Positions 9,327 to 21,820 of a DNA stretch of 64,000 bases are shown piece by piece. A program made the translations under genes and the position numbers. Source of the DNA: Paenibacillus spiritus (GTDB taxonomy: Bacteria > Bacillota > Bacilli > Paenibacillales > Paenibacillaceae); the NCBI RefSeq assembly GCF_008710135.1, contig NZ_VYKK01000004.1, positions 496,001-560,000 on the forward strand, in the 5' to 3' direction. The notes below the pieces were generated by a model. It had not been told where the DNA came from and did no database searches. It saw only the letters and a list, made by a program, of their open reading frames with translations. Position 1 is the first letter of the stretch; each line of letters starts with the position of its first letter.

Positions 9327-10445
9327 TCAATCGCCGCGGAATGCCCGCTTCATCCGGTCAAAGAAAGACTGCTCCTGTTCATGCGTCTCTTCGCCGTTGA
9401 GCGAGGCGAACTGGCGCAGAAGGTCCTTCTGCTCGTCGCTCAGCCGGCTAGGCGTTACGACGACCACGCGGACATGCTGGTCGCCGCTGCCGGTTCCGCG
9501 CAGGCGCGGAACGCCCTTGCCTTTGAGTCGGAAGAACGTGCCCGTCTGGGTGCCTGCCGGTATCTTAAGCTTGACCTTCTCGGTCAGCGTCGGAATCTCA
9601 ATCTCGTCGCCGAGCGCCGCCTGGGCGAACGTCAGCGGCACTTCGCAGAGAATGTCGTCGTTCTCGCGCACGAAGAAATCATGCGGCTTTACCCGGATAA
9701 TAATGTACAGATCGCCGGAAGGGCCGCCGCGCAGGCCGCCTTCGCCTTCGCCGCTCATGCGGAGCTGGGCGCCGTCGTCGACACCCGCCGGAATCCGCAC
9801 ATGGATTTTACGCTGCTTCTTGACCTTCCCCGCTCCGCCGCAGGTGTGGCACTTCTCCTTGATGATCTTGCCGGTGCCGCCGCAGTTGGAGCAGGAACGG
9901 CGGTTGACCATCCGACCCAGCGGCGTGTTCTGTACAACCTCCTGCTGGCCGCTGCCGTGGCAGACGCCGCAGACCTGCGGCTTCGTTCCCGGCTTGGCGC
10001 CGGTGCCGAAGCAGGTATCGCAGTCCTCGGTCCGCGGAATGGTAATATCGGTTTCTTTGCCGAAGACCGCTTCCTTGAACTCGATCGTCATCGTATACTG
10101 CAGATCGTTGCCCCGCTGCGGAGCATTCGGATCGCGCCGGCCGCCGCCGCCGAAGAACATATCGAAGATATCGCCGAGACCGCCAAAATCGCCGCCGCCG
10201 AAGCCGCCGCCCATTCCCTGGTTCGGATCGATGTGCCCGTACTGGTCGTAACGGGCCCGCTGCTGTCCGTCGCTGAGGACATCATAGGCTTCCTTGACTT
10301 CCTTGAACTTGGCCTCGGCGTCCGGCGCTTTGTTCACGTCCGGATGGTACTGGCGCGCCAGCTTCCGGTAGGCCTTCTTGATTTCGTCGTCCGAAGCGCC
10401 TTTGTCTATGCCCAGCACCTCATAGTAATCCCTCTTGTCCGCCAT
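9327..10445 (-). CDS. dnaJ: Chaperone protein DnaJ (Hsp40)
   Basis: A 372-residue type I DnaJ, the cytoplasmic co-chaperone that delivers unfolded clients to DnaK and stimulates its ATPase. The J domain (1-70) carries the HPD tripeptide in QYHPDVNK and is followed by a Gly/Phe-rich linker. The zinc-binding domain has four CxxCxGxG repeats ([32 protein letters not shown]). The C-terminal substrate-binding domains are complete. The length is normal. GGAGGTGAG precedes the ATG. It follows dnaK on the same strand after a strong hairpin, so read-through, processing or a separate promoter could set its level. Confidence 0.98.
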   Translation of the reverse strand: MADKRDYYEVLGIDKGASDDEIKKAYRKLARQYHPDVNKAPDAEAKFKEVKEAYDVLSDGQQRARYDQYGHIDPNQGMGGGFGGGDFGGLGDIFDMFFGGGGRRDPNAPQRGNDLQYTMTIEFKEAVFGKETDITIPRTEDCDTCFGTGAKPGTKPQVCGVCHGSGQQEVVQNTPLGRMVNRRSCSNCGGTGKIIKEKCHTCGGAGKVKKQRKIHVRIPAGVDDGAQLRMSGEGEGGLRGGPSGDLYIIIRVKPHDFFVRENDDILCEVPLTFAQAALGDEIEIPTLTEKVKLKIPAGTQTGTFFRLKGKGVPRLRGTGSGDQHVRVVVVTPSRLSDEQKDLLRQFASLNGEETHEQEQSFFDRMKRAFRGD

Positions 10446-10508
10446 CGGTCCTCACCTCCGTTTCCCCTTGCATTCTGTTCAACCTGTGCACTTTGCCTGC
10501 AATCAAGC

Positions 10509-10550
10509 AAAAACGGCTGCACCGTCCCGGTAAGGGACGGCAACCGTTTT
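10509..10550 (-). terminator. Strong hairpin with U-tract between dnaK and dnaJ
   Basis: An outer stem AAAACGG/CCGTTTT encloses an inner stem CCGTCCC/GGGACGG. On the minus strand the structure ends in CCGTTTTTG. It may act as a partial terminator or an mRNA-stabilising end that lowers dnaJ relative to dnaK. Confidence 0.65.
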
Positions 10551-10594
10551 GTCGAAATCGGCCTACGCTCCGCGCCCTGGCGCGTCCGGTCGGC

Positions 10595-12445
<1,851 letters not shown>

Positions 12446-12450
12446 CTAAA

Positions 12451-12671
12451 AGTTTTTACGGAGCTTATGCTTCCTGAATTTACTTCGCAGTAAAAACTGC
12501 TTCGAAAGCATAGACCAAGTTTTTACGGAGCTATGCTTCCTGTATTTACTTCGCAGTAAAAACTGCTTCGGAAGCATAAACCAAGTTTTTACGGAGCTTA
12601 TGCTTCCTGAATGTACTTCGCAGTAAAAACTGCTTCGAAAGCATAAACCAAGTTTTTACGGAGCCTATGCC
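12451..12671 (-). repeat. Tandem 67-bp palindromic repeats between grpE and dnaK
   Basis: Three full copies start at 12451, 12518 and 12584 (67, 66 and 67 bp), and a partial fourth starts at 12651. Each unit begins AGTTTTTACGGAGC. Each unit can fold as an outer stem TATGCTTCC/GGAAGCATA (mismatched in two copies) around an inner hairpin GCAGT/ACTGC. The copies differ at only a few bases. The array fills nearly the whole grpE-dnaK gap and ends next to the dnaK ribosome site. Confidence 0.95.
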
Positions 12672-12678
12672 CAAGCCC

Positions 12679-13278
12679 TTAAACGCTGACTTTGACCATG
12701 GCCGGACGAAGCACTTTATCCTTCAGCAGGTAGCCCTTCTGGACTTCCTCCGTTACGATGCCTTCTTCATGCTCCTCGCTCTCCACCTGCATAATCGCCT
12801 GGTGGAATTCCGGGTTGAACGGTTGTCCTGCCGCTTCCATCACGGTCAGGCCTTCCGACTTCAACACGCCGTCCAGTTGACGGAAAATCATGTTCACGCC
12901 CTTGGCGAACGCTTCGGACTCACTTCCGGCCGGCGCTGTCGCAAGCGCCCGTTCAAAGTTGTCCAGAACGGGAAGCAGCTCGGTCACGAGCTTGGCCGTT
13001 GCGTACTGGGCCAGCTCTTCCTTCTCTTTCTGCGTGCGCCGGCGGAAATTATCATAGTCGGCCTGCACCCGCAGCAGACGGCCCTGGCTCTCCTCCACCA
13101 GCGCCTGAAGGCGCCGGCTCTCTTCCGAAGCTGCATTCGCAGCCGCCGGTTCGGCTTCAGAAGCCGCTTCTGCCGTCTCTATCGCTTCGGCCTGATCGGC
13201 CGCCGTTTCCTCATTCACAGCGGCATTGCCTTCCATTTCTCCGGCAACGCCTGTCTCTTGAACCTGTTCCTCTTTCAA
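12679..13278 (-). CDS. grpE: Nucleotide exchange factor GrpE
   Basis: A 199-residue GrpE, the DnaK nucleotide-exchange factor. The N terminus is a low-complexity Glu/Ala-rich tail (about 1-50). A long coiled-coil helix follows, containing RVQADYDNFRRR, and then a C-terminal beta domain with FNPEFHQAIMQV and VQKGYLLKDKVLRPAMV. The start is TTG at 13278 with AAGGAGGTGA upstream. It lies 52 bases after hrcA in the heat-shock cluster. The stop is eight bases before the repeat array that leads into dnaK. Confidence 0.97.
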   Translation of the reverse strand: MKEEQVQETGVAGEMEGNAAVNEETAADQAEAIETAEAASEAEPAAANAASEESRRLQALVEESQGRLLRVQADYDNFRRRTQKEKEELAQYATAKLVTELLPVLDNFERALATAPAGSESEAFAKGVNMIFRQLDGVLKSEGLTVMEAAGQPFNPEFHQAIMQVESEEHEEGIVTEEVQKGYLLKDKVLRPAMVKVSV

Positions 13279-13330
13279 GTCTGTTCACCTCCTTAGAATG
13301 CGTCACCGCTGTCTATCAGACACACTAAAC

Positions 13331-14362
13331 TCACTTATACCAGTGTGCCAGCATCGCTGTCAAATTTTGCGAGAGTGCGTTCATAATGCCCATCACGCGG
13401 GCGTACTCCATCCGGGTCGGCCCCAGGATGCCGATGCTGCCCACCGCCTGGCCGTCCAGCGAATACGTGGCGGTAATCAGGCTGCAATTGGCAAAAGCCT
13501 CATGGTCGTTCTCGGTGCCGATCCGCACCTGAATGCCGGAGTTCGCCGGCGCCGGGGTCAGAAGCTTCAGCAGCGTCGGCCGCTCTTCCAGAAGGTCGAG
13601 AATATCCTTGACCTTGTCGACATCCTTGAATTCGGGCTGGGTCAGCATATTGGTCGTGCCGCTCAGGTATACGCGCTGCTCGCTATCGTTGTCCAGCGCC
13701 GCATCCAGCATGCCCATCAGCTCTTCGTAATGCGTAATATGCCGCTGCATCTCTTCGGCCAGCTCGTTGTAGAGCCGGGTCTTCAGCTTATAAAGAGGAA
13801 CCCCGACGAGCCGGCGGTTCAGCATATTGACCATCTTCTCCATCTCGGAGAGCGAGATTTCCGGAGGAACGCTGACCGTCCGGTTCTCGACCTGCCCGGT
13901 GCTGGTTACAATGATCGCCACCGCCGTCCGGTCATCCAGAGGCAGCAGCTGGAAATGGCGCAGAGAAGTATGAAAAACCTCCGGTCCCAGCAGGATGGAA
14001 GTGTAGTTCGTCATATTGGACAGAATCAGAGCCGCGTGCTGGATCACCTGTTCCGTTTCGTTCAGCTTCTCGGCAAAAAAAGACCGGATCGTTCCGGCTT
14101 CGTCCAGCTCCGCCGCGCTTCCGGGAACGAGATGATCGACATAATAGCGGTAGCCCTTGTGCGAAGGAATCCGGCCCGCCGACGTATGCGGCTGCTCCAG
14201 ATATCCGAGCTCTTCCAGGTCCGCCATTTCATTGCGGATAGTAGCGGGACTGTATCCGACATCTCCGCGTTTGGAGATGCTTCGCGACCCTACCGGCTCG
14301 GCCGAACGAATATAGTCGTCAACAATCGCATTCAGTATCATTCTCTGACGTTCGGTTAACAT
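13331..14362 (-). CDS. hrcA: Heat-inducible transcription repressor HrcA
   Basis: A 343-residue repressor that binds CIRCE elements upstream of hrcA-dnaK and groE genes and is kept active by GroEL. It has an N-terminal winged helix (MLTERQRMILNAIVDDYIRS, then TIRNEMADLEELGYL) and a GAF-like inserted domain ending with SATYSLDG-type sequence (here ITATYSLDGQAVGSIGILGP). An in-frame ATG at 14410 exists but lies inside the CIRCE operator. The ATG at 14362 has GGGAGGG at good spacing and matches the MLTxRQ start known in Bacillus. It is the first gene of the cluster. Confidence 0.97.
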   Translation of the reverse strand: MLTERQRMILNAIVDDYIRSAEPVGSRSISKRGDVGYSPATIRNEMADLEELGYLEQPHTSAGRIPSHKGYRYYVDHLVPGSAAELDEAGTIRSFFAEKLNETEQVIQHAALILSNMTNYTSILLGPEVFHTSLRHFQLLPLDDRTAVAIIVTSTGQVENRTVSVPPEISLSEMEKMVNMLNRRLVGVPLYKLKTRLYNELAEEMQRHITHYEELMGMLDAALDNDSEQRVYLSGTTNMLTQPEFKDVDKVKDILDLLEERPTLLKLLTPAPANSGIQVRIGTENDHEAFANCSLITATYSLDGQAVGSIGILGPTRMEYARVMGIMNALSQNLTAMLAHWYK

Positions 14363-14399
14363 TAGCATTCCCTCCCGGCGGTTGTCGTTATCCATTTCG

Positions 14400-14426
14400 T
14401 TAGCACTCATCGAAGACGAGTGCTAA
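14400..14426 (-). promoter_or_regulatory. CIRCE operator
   Basis: A perfect TTAGCACTC-N9-GAGTGCTAA inverted repeat. It sits between the promoter at 14438-14467 and the hrcA start, the canonical HrcA-repressed arrangement. Confidence 0.98.
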
Positions 14427-14437
14427 CCGCTACTACA

Positions 14438-14467
14438 AAAATACCAAATTCCAGGCTGCATTGTCAA
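14438..14467 (-). promoter_or_regulatory. SigA promoter of the hrcA-grpE-dnaK-dnaJ cluster
   Basis: Read on the minus strand: TTGACA, 18-base spacer, TATTTT. The CIRCE element begins about 11 bases downstream of the -10, overlapping the expected transcription start. Confidence 0.85.
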
Positions 14468-14529
14468 GCGCAGACACGAATGCAGCACGGGAATTCGGCG
14501 TATAATTGCGCGGGTCTTTCGGACAGGGC

Positions 14530-14563
14530 GAAGCCCTCCTTCTTCGGGGAAGGGAGGGGCTTC
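14530..14563 (-). terminator. GC-rich hairpin after the calcium ATPase gene
   Basis: An inverted repeat of about 10 bp (GAAGCCCTCC against GGGAGGGGCTTC) lies about 40 bases past the ATPase stop. It has no clear T-run, so it may be a weak terminator or a 3'-end stabiliser. Confidence 0.45.
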
Positions 14564-14602
14564 CAACGTCCGCAGCTACCGACGGTTCTTCAGCCGCATC
14601 TT

Positions 14603-17257
14603 CTAGGAAGAGGCTGATTCTTCGCGCCGGAACCGGAAGAGCTTGACCAGCTCCATCAGCACAACGGCGCCGAGCGCGAGTCCGGCTGCGGGCAGCCAGT
14701 GCTCCATGGCGAAGTCACCGGGAATCGAGAAGAACCGGCGGATGCCCGGCAGTACCGTCAAGCCGTACAGCAGCAGGCAGACGGCAACCGCGCCCAGCAC
14801 ATACTTATTGGCCAGAAATCCGGCCTGTACAGACGTCTGCGAATTGGACCGGGCGGCGAACGTCTGCAGCGTGCGCGCCAGAATCAGCGTGGTGAACGCC
14901 ATGGCGACGCTGATCTCGGATGAATAGCCGAGTCCGATCGCCTGGGAAGCAATGACGGCTGCACCGATTAAGAGACCGCGGATCAGCACGACGCGCAGCG
15001 TCCCTCCGGCGAACAGCCCTTCCTTGATATCACGCGGCCGGCGGTTCATAACGTCGGGCTCCGCTTTCTCCAGGCCCAGCGCAATCGCGGGCAGCGAATC
15101 GTTCACGAGATTGATGAAGAGAAGCTGAATGGCCGTGAACGGGTTGATCCAGTCCATCAGAAGCGCGAAGAGGATGGCGAGGATCGCGCCGAGATTGCCG
15201 GCGAAGAGGTAGGCGATCGCCTTTTTGATATTGTCAAAAACAGTCCGCCCCACGCTTACCGCCTGGACGATTGAGACAAAGTTGTCGTCCGCCAGAATCA
15301 TCGCGGCCGCATCCTTGGCGACATCGGTGCCGCTGCCCATGGCCACGCCGATGTCGGCCTGCTTCAGCGCCGGAGCATCGTTGACGCCGTCGCCGGTCAT
15401 GGCCGTTATCTTGCCTTTGCGCTGCCAGGCGCGGACGATCCGGATCTTGTTCTCCGGCGATACGCGGGCGTAGACGCCGATGGATTCCAGCTTCCGGTCC
15501 AGTTCTTCGTCGCTCATCGCGTCCAGCTCCTGGCCCGTTACGGCAATTTCCCCCTCGCCCATCAGACCGATGTCGCGTCCGATCGCCTGGGCGGTCGTCT
15601 TATGGTCGCCGGTTATCATGATCGTCCGGATGCCCGCGCGGTTCGCCTCTTCGATTGAACCGTAGACCTCTTCGCGGGGCGGGTCGATCATGGCTGTCAG
15701 TCCGACCAGCACTAGGCCCCGCTCATCTTCGGGTCCGACATCCGCGCTGTTGTCTTCGGCCCGCTTGTACGCATAGGCCAGCACCCGGAGCGCCCTCGAC
15801 GAGAACGCCTCGTTCGCTTCCACGAATCCGCGCCGCAGTTCTTCGGTCAGCGGCGCTTCTTCGCCGTTCAGGAAGACCCGGTCGCAGCGGTTGAACAGCA
15901 CATCGGGTCCGCCCTTGGTCAGCAGCGTCTTCCTGCCTTCGAATGTATGCACCGTCGTCATCAGCTTGCGGTCGGAATCGAACGGCACCTCGGCCTCGCG
16001 GGGGAAGTTCTCCCGAATCTCCCGGTAGTCCCGGTTCCGGCTGTCGCTGAACGCAATCAGCGCCACCTCAGTCGGATCGCCGAGCTGCTTGCCCTCTTCA
16101 TTGATATGCGAATCATTGCACAGCACGGCGATATGCAGCAGCCGCCGCTCCGCCTCGGACCATTCCTCCTGCTTGTCGGAGAACAGATGATGCCCGGCCT
16201 GGGGCAGATAATAATCCACGACCGTCATCTGATTCTGGGTCAGCGTGCCGGTCTTGTCCGTACAGATCACCCCCGCCGAACCGAGCGATTCCACCGCCGG
16301 CAGCCGCCGGATGATCGCGTGCCGCTTGGCCATCTTGCTTGTGCCGACCGACAGGACAATGGTCACAATCGAGGACAGGGCTTCCGGGATGGCGGCAACG
16401 GCCACCGCCACGGCGAACATCAGCGCGTCCAGGATGGCGGGCATGAGATCGCCGCCGTCCGACGAGAGCCAGACGCGCAGCGCCTGGACGCCGAAGATCA
16501 CAATGCACAGCAGCAGGATGGCGATGCCGAGCTTTTTGCCGAAATCCTCAAGCTTGCGCTGCAGCGGCGTCTGCTTCGCCTCCGCACTCTCGATCAGTCC
16601 GGCGATCTTGCCGATCTCGGTGCCGCTTCCCGTCTCGGTAACGATCAGCCGGCCCCGGCCGTAGACGATCAGCGAACCGCTGAAGACCAGATTGCGCCGG
16701 TCGCCGAGCGGCACCTCCTCCGCAATCGGTTCAACGATCTTGTCGACCGGCTCGGATTCTCCCGTCAGCATCCCCTCTTCGACGCGCAGGCTCTCCGCTT
16801 CCAGCAGCCGTCCGTCCGCGGGCACGTAGTCCCCGGCTTCCAGAAGCACAACATCGCCCCGCGCCAGCTCCCGGGCGGGAAGCCGCAGCGTCTCTCCGCC
16901 GCGTCTCACCTTGGCTTCCGGCGCGGCCATCTTCCGGAGCGCATCCAGCGAACTCTCGGCCTTCAAGGTCTGCACGACGCTGATGACCGCGTTCAGCACC
17001 AGCACGCCTGCGATGATCAGTGATTCGGCCGCATGCCCAAGCGCGATCTGCACGCCGGCTGCAACCAGCAGCACGATGACGAGCGGATCGCGGAAGTTCT
17101 CCGCGAACAGCTTCCATACCGGAACCCGGCTCGCCCCCTTGAGTTCGTTATATCCCTGTTCTTCCAGCCTCCGCTGCGCCTCATCGCTGCTGAGACCCTG
17201 GTCGGCGCTGCCGAGCGCCTCCAGCACCTCGGCGGATGTACGGCGGTAATATTCCAT
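14603..17257 (-). CDS. Calcium-transporting P-type ATPase (SERCA-like)
   Basis: An 884-residue P2A-type cation ATPase expected to export Ca2+ across the membrane. It has the cation-ATPase N-terminal domain (1-70), an actuator loop with MLTGESEPV, and the phosphorylation motif CTDKTGTLTQNQM (Asp near 333). The hinge motif is MTGDGVNDAPALKQADIG, and the C-terminal membrane block includes the VNDSLPAIALGLEK region typical of Ca2+ pumps. The ATG at 17257 has AAAGGTG about ten bases upstream; a GTG nine bases earlier is possible. It is absent from this position in B. subtilis and sits as an insertion between hemW and hrcA. Calcium is inferred from overall similarity; Mn2+ is possible. Confidence 0.92.
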   Translation of the reverse strand: MEYYRRTSAEVLEALGSADQGLSSDEAQRRLEEQGYNELKGASRVPVWKLFAENFRDPLVIVLLVAAGVQIALGHAAESLIIAGVLVLNAVISVVQTLKAESSLDALRKMAAPEAKVRRGGETLRLPARELARGDVVLLEAGDYVPADGRLLEAESLRVEEGMLTGESEPVDKIVEPIAEEVPLGDRRNLVFSGSLIVYGRGRLIVTETGSGTEIGKIAGLIESAEAKQTPLQRKLEDFGKKLGIAILLLCIVIFGVQALRVWLSSDGGDLMPAILDALMFAVAVAVAAIPEALSSIVTIVLSVGTSKMAKRHAIIRRLPAVESLGSAGVICTDKTGTLTQNQMTVVDYYLPQAGHHLFSDKQEEWSEAERRLLHIAVLCNDSHINEEGKQLGDPTEVALIAFSDSRNRDYREIRENFPREAEVPFDSDRKLMTTVHTFEGRKTLLTKGGPDVLFNRCDRVFLNGEEAPLTEELRRGFVEANEAFSSRALRVLAYAYKRAEDNSADVGPEDERGLVLVGLTAMIDPPREEVYGSIEEANRAGIRTIMITGDHKTTAQAIGRDIGLMGEGEIAVTGQELDAMSDEELDRKLESIGVYARVSPENKIRIVRAWQRKGKITAMTGDGVNDAPALKQADIGVAMGSGTDVAKDAAAMILADDNFVSIVQAVSVGRTVFDNIKKAIAYLFAGNLGAILAILFALLMDWINPFTAIQLLFINLVNDSLPAIALGLEKAEPDVMNRRPRDIKEGLFAGGTLRVVLIRGLLIGAAVIASQAIGLGYSSEISVAMAFTTLILARTLQTFAARSNSQTSVQAGFLANKYVLGAVAVCLLLYGLTVLPGIRRFFSIPGDFAMEHWLPAAGLALGAVVLMELVKLFRFRREESASS

Positions 17258-17390
17258 CTGACGCACGCACCTTTCCGTAGATTCTCCCTGGCTTAACGCA
17301 TGTTGACCCTATTCTGTCCACCCTCTTTATTATTACCCGCCCGGCTCAACATGATCTTCTCTGCGGCGCACCGGCTGAATGGATGCGAAC

Positions 17391-17425
17391 AAAGCCCTCT
17401 TCCGGTATCCACGGAAGAGGGCTTT
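17391..17425 (-). terminator. 14-bp perfect hairpin downstream of the acetyltransferase gene
   Basis: AAAGCCCTCTTCCG pairs perfectly with CGGAAGAGGGCTTT around a 7-base loop. It lies about 80 bases past the acetyltransferase stop and upstream of the ATPase gene. Each side ends in a short T-run only. Confidence 0.7.
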
Positions 17426-17505
17426 GGCGAACATATGACATAGACCGACCGGCACCAGGCGGCAGAGCGCCGGACCGGACGGCTCACGAATTCTCGGGAA
17501 TTTCG

Positions 17506-18003
17506 CTAGGACAACAGCTTCAGCACAGCGATTTCATCGCAGGCATGCTGCTTCGGACAGTTGACGCAATCGGTCCAGACCTTTTCGGGGAATATCTCTT
17601 TATCCACGACCCGGAATCCGTTCTTCAGGAAGAAGCTTACGGCGTAGGTGAGAGCCATAATCTTCGGGATGCCCTGCTTGCGGGCTTCCTCGGTCAATTT
17701 CTCCACGATCAGGGAGCCGATTCCAAGTCCTTTGCATTCTTCGCGCAGACCCAGCGAGCGAATCTCGACCAGATCGCTGCCCAGACGGCAGAGCGAACCG
17801 CAGCCGACCACCTTCCCGTTCACCTCGGCAACGACGAAGTGACGGAGCTGGCGCCTGAGAGCTTCCCGGGATCTGGGCAGCATAATTCCGCGCTGCGCAT
17901 ATTCCTCGATCATCAGGTACAGCGGCTCGATATCCTCCACGGTTGCATTGCGGCATACCGCGGCGTTCGGGACAGTTGGCAGCGTCTTGGGCTTTGCAAG
18001 CAC
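17506..18003 (-). CDS. GNAT N-acetyltransferase, ArgA-like short N-acetylglutamate synthase
   Basis: A 165-residue GNAT enzyme. The acetyl-CoA site is seen in EIRSLGLREECKGLGIGSLIVEKL. The C-terminal CVNCPKQHACDEIAVLK, with its Cys cluster, is typical of the short ArgA-type N-acetyltransferases found in Firmicutes and Actinobacteria, which acetylate glutamate or a related amino acid. The start is GTG at 18003 with GAGGGAGTGA upstream. It lies 76 bases from hemW on the same strand. A role in arginine biosynthesis is plausible, but no arg genes are nearby. Confidence 0.8.
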   Translation of the reverse strand: MLAKPKTLPTVPNAAVCRNATVEDIEPLYLMIEEYAQRGIMLPRSREALRRQLRHFVVAEVNGKVVGCGSLCRLGSDLVEIRSLGLREECKGLGIGSLIVEKLTEEARKQGIPKIMALTYAVSFFLKNGFRVVDKEIFPEKVWTDCVNCPKQHACDEIAVLKLLS

Positions 18004-18079
18004 TTGTCTTCACTCCCTCGTCAAATACTATGAATAAATATACATCACAGTGTATGACAATTCAAGCGGTAATTCAAAA

Positions 18080-19267
18080 TTAAATCTCTTCAACCGTCCC
18101 GACGAACTCGCCGAATACGTCGTTGCCGAACAGAATTCCCTTGCTGCTGAGCCGGTAGGTGCCCCCTTCGCGCTCCAGCAGCCCGGCGCTTACCAGCTTA
18201 TGCAGCTGCGGGCCAAAAATATCCTCCACCGGCCGCCCGAACTGCGCTTGGAAGTCCTCGCCGCAAATCCCGTCCAGCATACGCAGCCCGACCATCATGA
18301 AATCCTCCATCGCTTCAGCTTCCGGTACGGCATGCGTCTCCAGCCGCGGCAGCCCCGAGCGGCAGGCTTCATTGTACGGATTGACTCCCTTGATGTTGAC
18401 ATGCCGCAGACGCTTCGCATAGCCGTGCGCTCCCGCACCGAGTCCGTAATAATCGCGGTTGCGCCAATAGGCAATGTTGTGGCGGCTCTCCTTGCCCGGC
18501 TTGGCAAAATTGCTGATTTCGTACTGCTTGTATCCGGCCGCGGCCATCTCTTCCATCAGGAGCTGATACATCCGCAGCTCGTCCTCTTCATTGGGCAGCG
18601 GCAGCTGGTTCTTGTTGAACAGGGTGTGGAACAGCGTATTCTCTTCCACCTTCAGACTGTAGATGGAGTAATGGGGCAGATCCAGCGCCAGCGCCCGGCG
18701 GACGCTCTCGGCCAGCATATCGACCGTCTGGTTCGGCAGGCCGAACATGAGGTCGATCGAGAGATTGTTCAGACCCGCCGCCCGGGCATTCTCCAAGCTG
18801 CGGTAGACATCGTCGGTATTGTGAATCCGCCCGATTCCGCCCAGCAGATCGTTCTGGAAGGCCTGCACGCCGAAGCTGACGCGGTTGACGCCCCCCTCCT
18901 TCATCACGGCCAGCTTGTCCGGATCGGTCGTTCCCGGGTTCGCTTCCATCGAGAACTCGATATCTTCGGCCCAGTCCGGAAAATGCCTGCGGACACTCGC
19001 CAGGAAGAACGCCATCTCGTCGGGCTTCAGCACCGTCGGCGTACCGCCGCCGACAAAGATGCTGCGGATCGTCCCCGGCGGGTTGTCCCGGACCGTCAGC
19101 TCCATCTCGCGGTCCAGCGCCCGCAAATAGTCCATGACCGGCTGATCCTTCAGCACATAGGAATTAAAATCACAATAGAAGCATTTATTCGTGCAGAACG
19201 GAATATGAATATAGACCGCTTCCGGCGGGGAGCCGGCGGGCCGTTGCGTTTGGCTTACGGAATTCAT
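18080..19267 (-). CDS. hemW: Radical SAM heme chaperone HemW
   Basis: A 395-residue HemN-like radical SAM protein. The motif CTNKCFYCDF (CxxxCxxC) holds the 4Fe-4S cluster and is preceded by YIHIPFC, the HemW form. HemW inserts heme into acceptor proteins; older annotation calls it oxygen-independent coproporphyrinogen oxidase. The C-terminal HemN domain ends LSSKGILFGNDVFGEFV. GGAGGGAATCCC precedes the ATG. It follows lepA, as in B. subtilis, with a terminator in between. Confidence 0.93.
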   Translation of the reverse strand: MNSVSQTQRPAGSPPEAVYIHIPFCTNKCFYCDFNSYVLKDQPVMDYLRALDREMELTVRDNPPGTIRSIFVGGGTPTVLKPDEMAFFLASVRRHFPDWAEDIEFSMEANPGTTDPDKLAVMKEGGVNRVSFGVQAFQNDLLGGIGRIHNTDDVYRSLENARAAGLNNLSIDLMFGLPNQTVDMLAESVRRALALDLPHYSIYSLKVEENTLFHTLFNKNQLPLPNEEDELRMYQLLMEEMAAAGYKQYEISNFAKPGKESRHNIAYWRNRDYYGLGAGAHGYAKRLRHVNIKGVNPYNEACRSGLPRLETHAVPEAEAMEDFMMVGLRMLDGICGEDFQAQFGRPVEDIFGPQLHKLVSAGLLEREGGTYRLSSKGILFGNDVFGEFVGTVEEI

Positions 19268-19309
19268 GGGATTCCCTCCTTCGGGATTATCGGTGGTGGT
19301 CTTTCTGCC

Positions 19310-19338
19310 AAAAAGAAAAAGGAAGCCTGACGGCTTCC
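19310..19338 (-). terminator. Terminator after lepA
   Basis: GGAAGCC/GGCTTCC with a 4-base loop, followed on the minus strand by TTTTTCTTTTT. It lies 20 bases past the lepA stop and before the hemW start. Confidence 0.85.
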
Positions 19339-19357
19339 TCGTGCCTGCGGCGCTCAG

Positions 19358-21172
<1,815 letters not shown>

Positions 21173-21257
21173 TCCTTACCCCCACAGACAGCCTGTTGTT
21201 AATCCCCTTATTATATCAGCAGAGCCTGCGCCCAGCAATCCCGAAGGGCGGGAGCCG

Positions 21258-21800
21258 TCATTCTCCGGAGTCGAACAGGGATACAATCCAGCGGATGCCC
21301 GCGCGCGAGGCGTCCTGAAGCAGTCCGGCCGTCTTGTCGGCCAGCACATCGACCGGCGGCTCCGGCGCTTCCGGCACGAGAATCTGGCCGGGGGTCAGCG
21401 CCGCTTCCTTCCCGGAAGGCAGTCCGCCGCCTCCGGGGTCCGGCAGCACGGTCTGCCCGCCGGAGGACTTGGCACTCTCCGGCGAAACGGCCGTTCCCGC
21501 GCCGGAGCTTCCGGTCCCGGCTGCGGCTGTTCCCGCGGCCCCGGCACTTCCGGACGGCAGAAGCGTTACCGGAATGTACAGGTAGCCGCCCCCGCCGTCC
21601 GGCTCGACCCGGTAGCCGGTCACGGCCCCGGTTCCGGCCGCCGGGGCTGCGGCGGCCGGTTGATTCCCGGCGGGCAGCACGCGGTAGCCCGGCACCGGGG
21701 AAGAGACGGCGGCTTTCCCGCCGCCGAACTGCATGCCCACCAGAACGCCGATCCCGATCCACAGGCCGAGTACGGCGATTTTTTTGCCAGCCCGGTTCAT
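21258..21800 (-). CDS. Membrane-anchored protein at the yqxA position
   Basis: A 180-residue protein with one N-terminal membrane helix (IAVLGLWIGIGVLVGMQFGG, residues about 8-27) and a long Gly/Ala/Pro/Ser-rich extracellular or intermembrane stretch. The short C-terminal segment is DKTAGLLQDASRAGIRWIVSLF. It lies 20 bases after spoIIP and just before lepA, the position of yqxA in B. subtilis. Detailed similarity to YqxA was not seen, so equivalence is positional. Transcription with spoIIP suggests a sporulation or mother-cell envelope role. GGAGGAACGG precedes the ATG. Confidence 0.65.
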   Translation of the reverse strand: MNRAGKKIAVLGLWIGIGVLVGMQFGGGKAAVSSPVPGYRVLPAGNQPAAAAPAAGTGAVTGYRVEPDGGGGYLYIPVTLLPSGSAGAAGTAAAGTGSSGAGTAVSPESAKSSGGQTVLPDPGGGGLPSGKEAALTPGQILVPEAPEPPVDVLADKTAGLLQDASRAGIRWIVSLFDSGE

Positions 21801-21820
21801 ATCCGTTCCTCCCTCTTCTT

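Noticed and set aside
12451..12671. Possible CRISPR array between grpE and dnaK
   Set aside because: Units are directly tandem with no unique spacers, and no cas genes are present.
14363..14410. Longer HrcA starting at 14410
   Set aside because: The codon lies inside the CIRCE operator and lacks a ribosome site; 14362 fits both the ribosome site and the family start.
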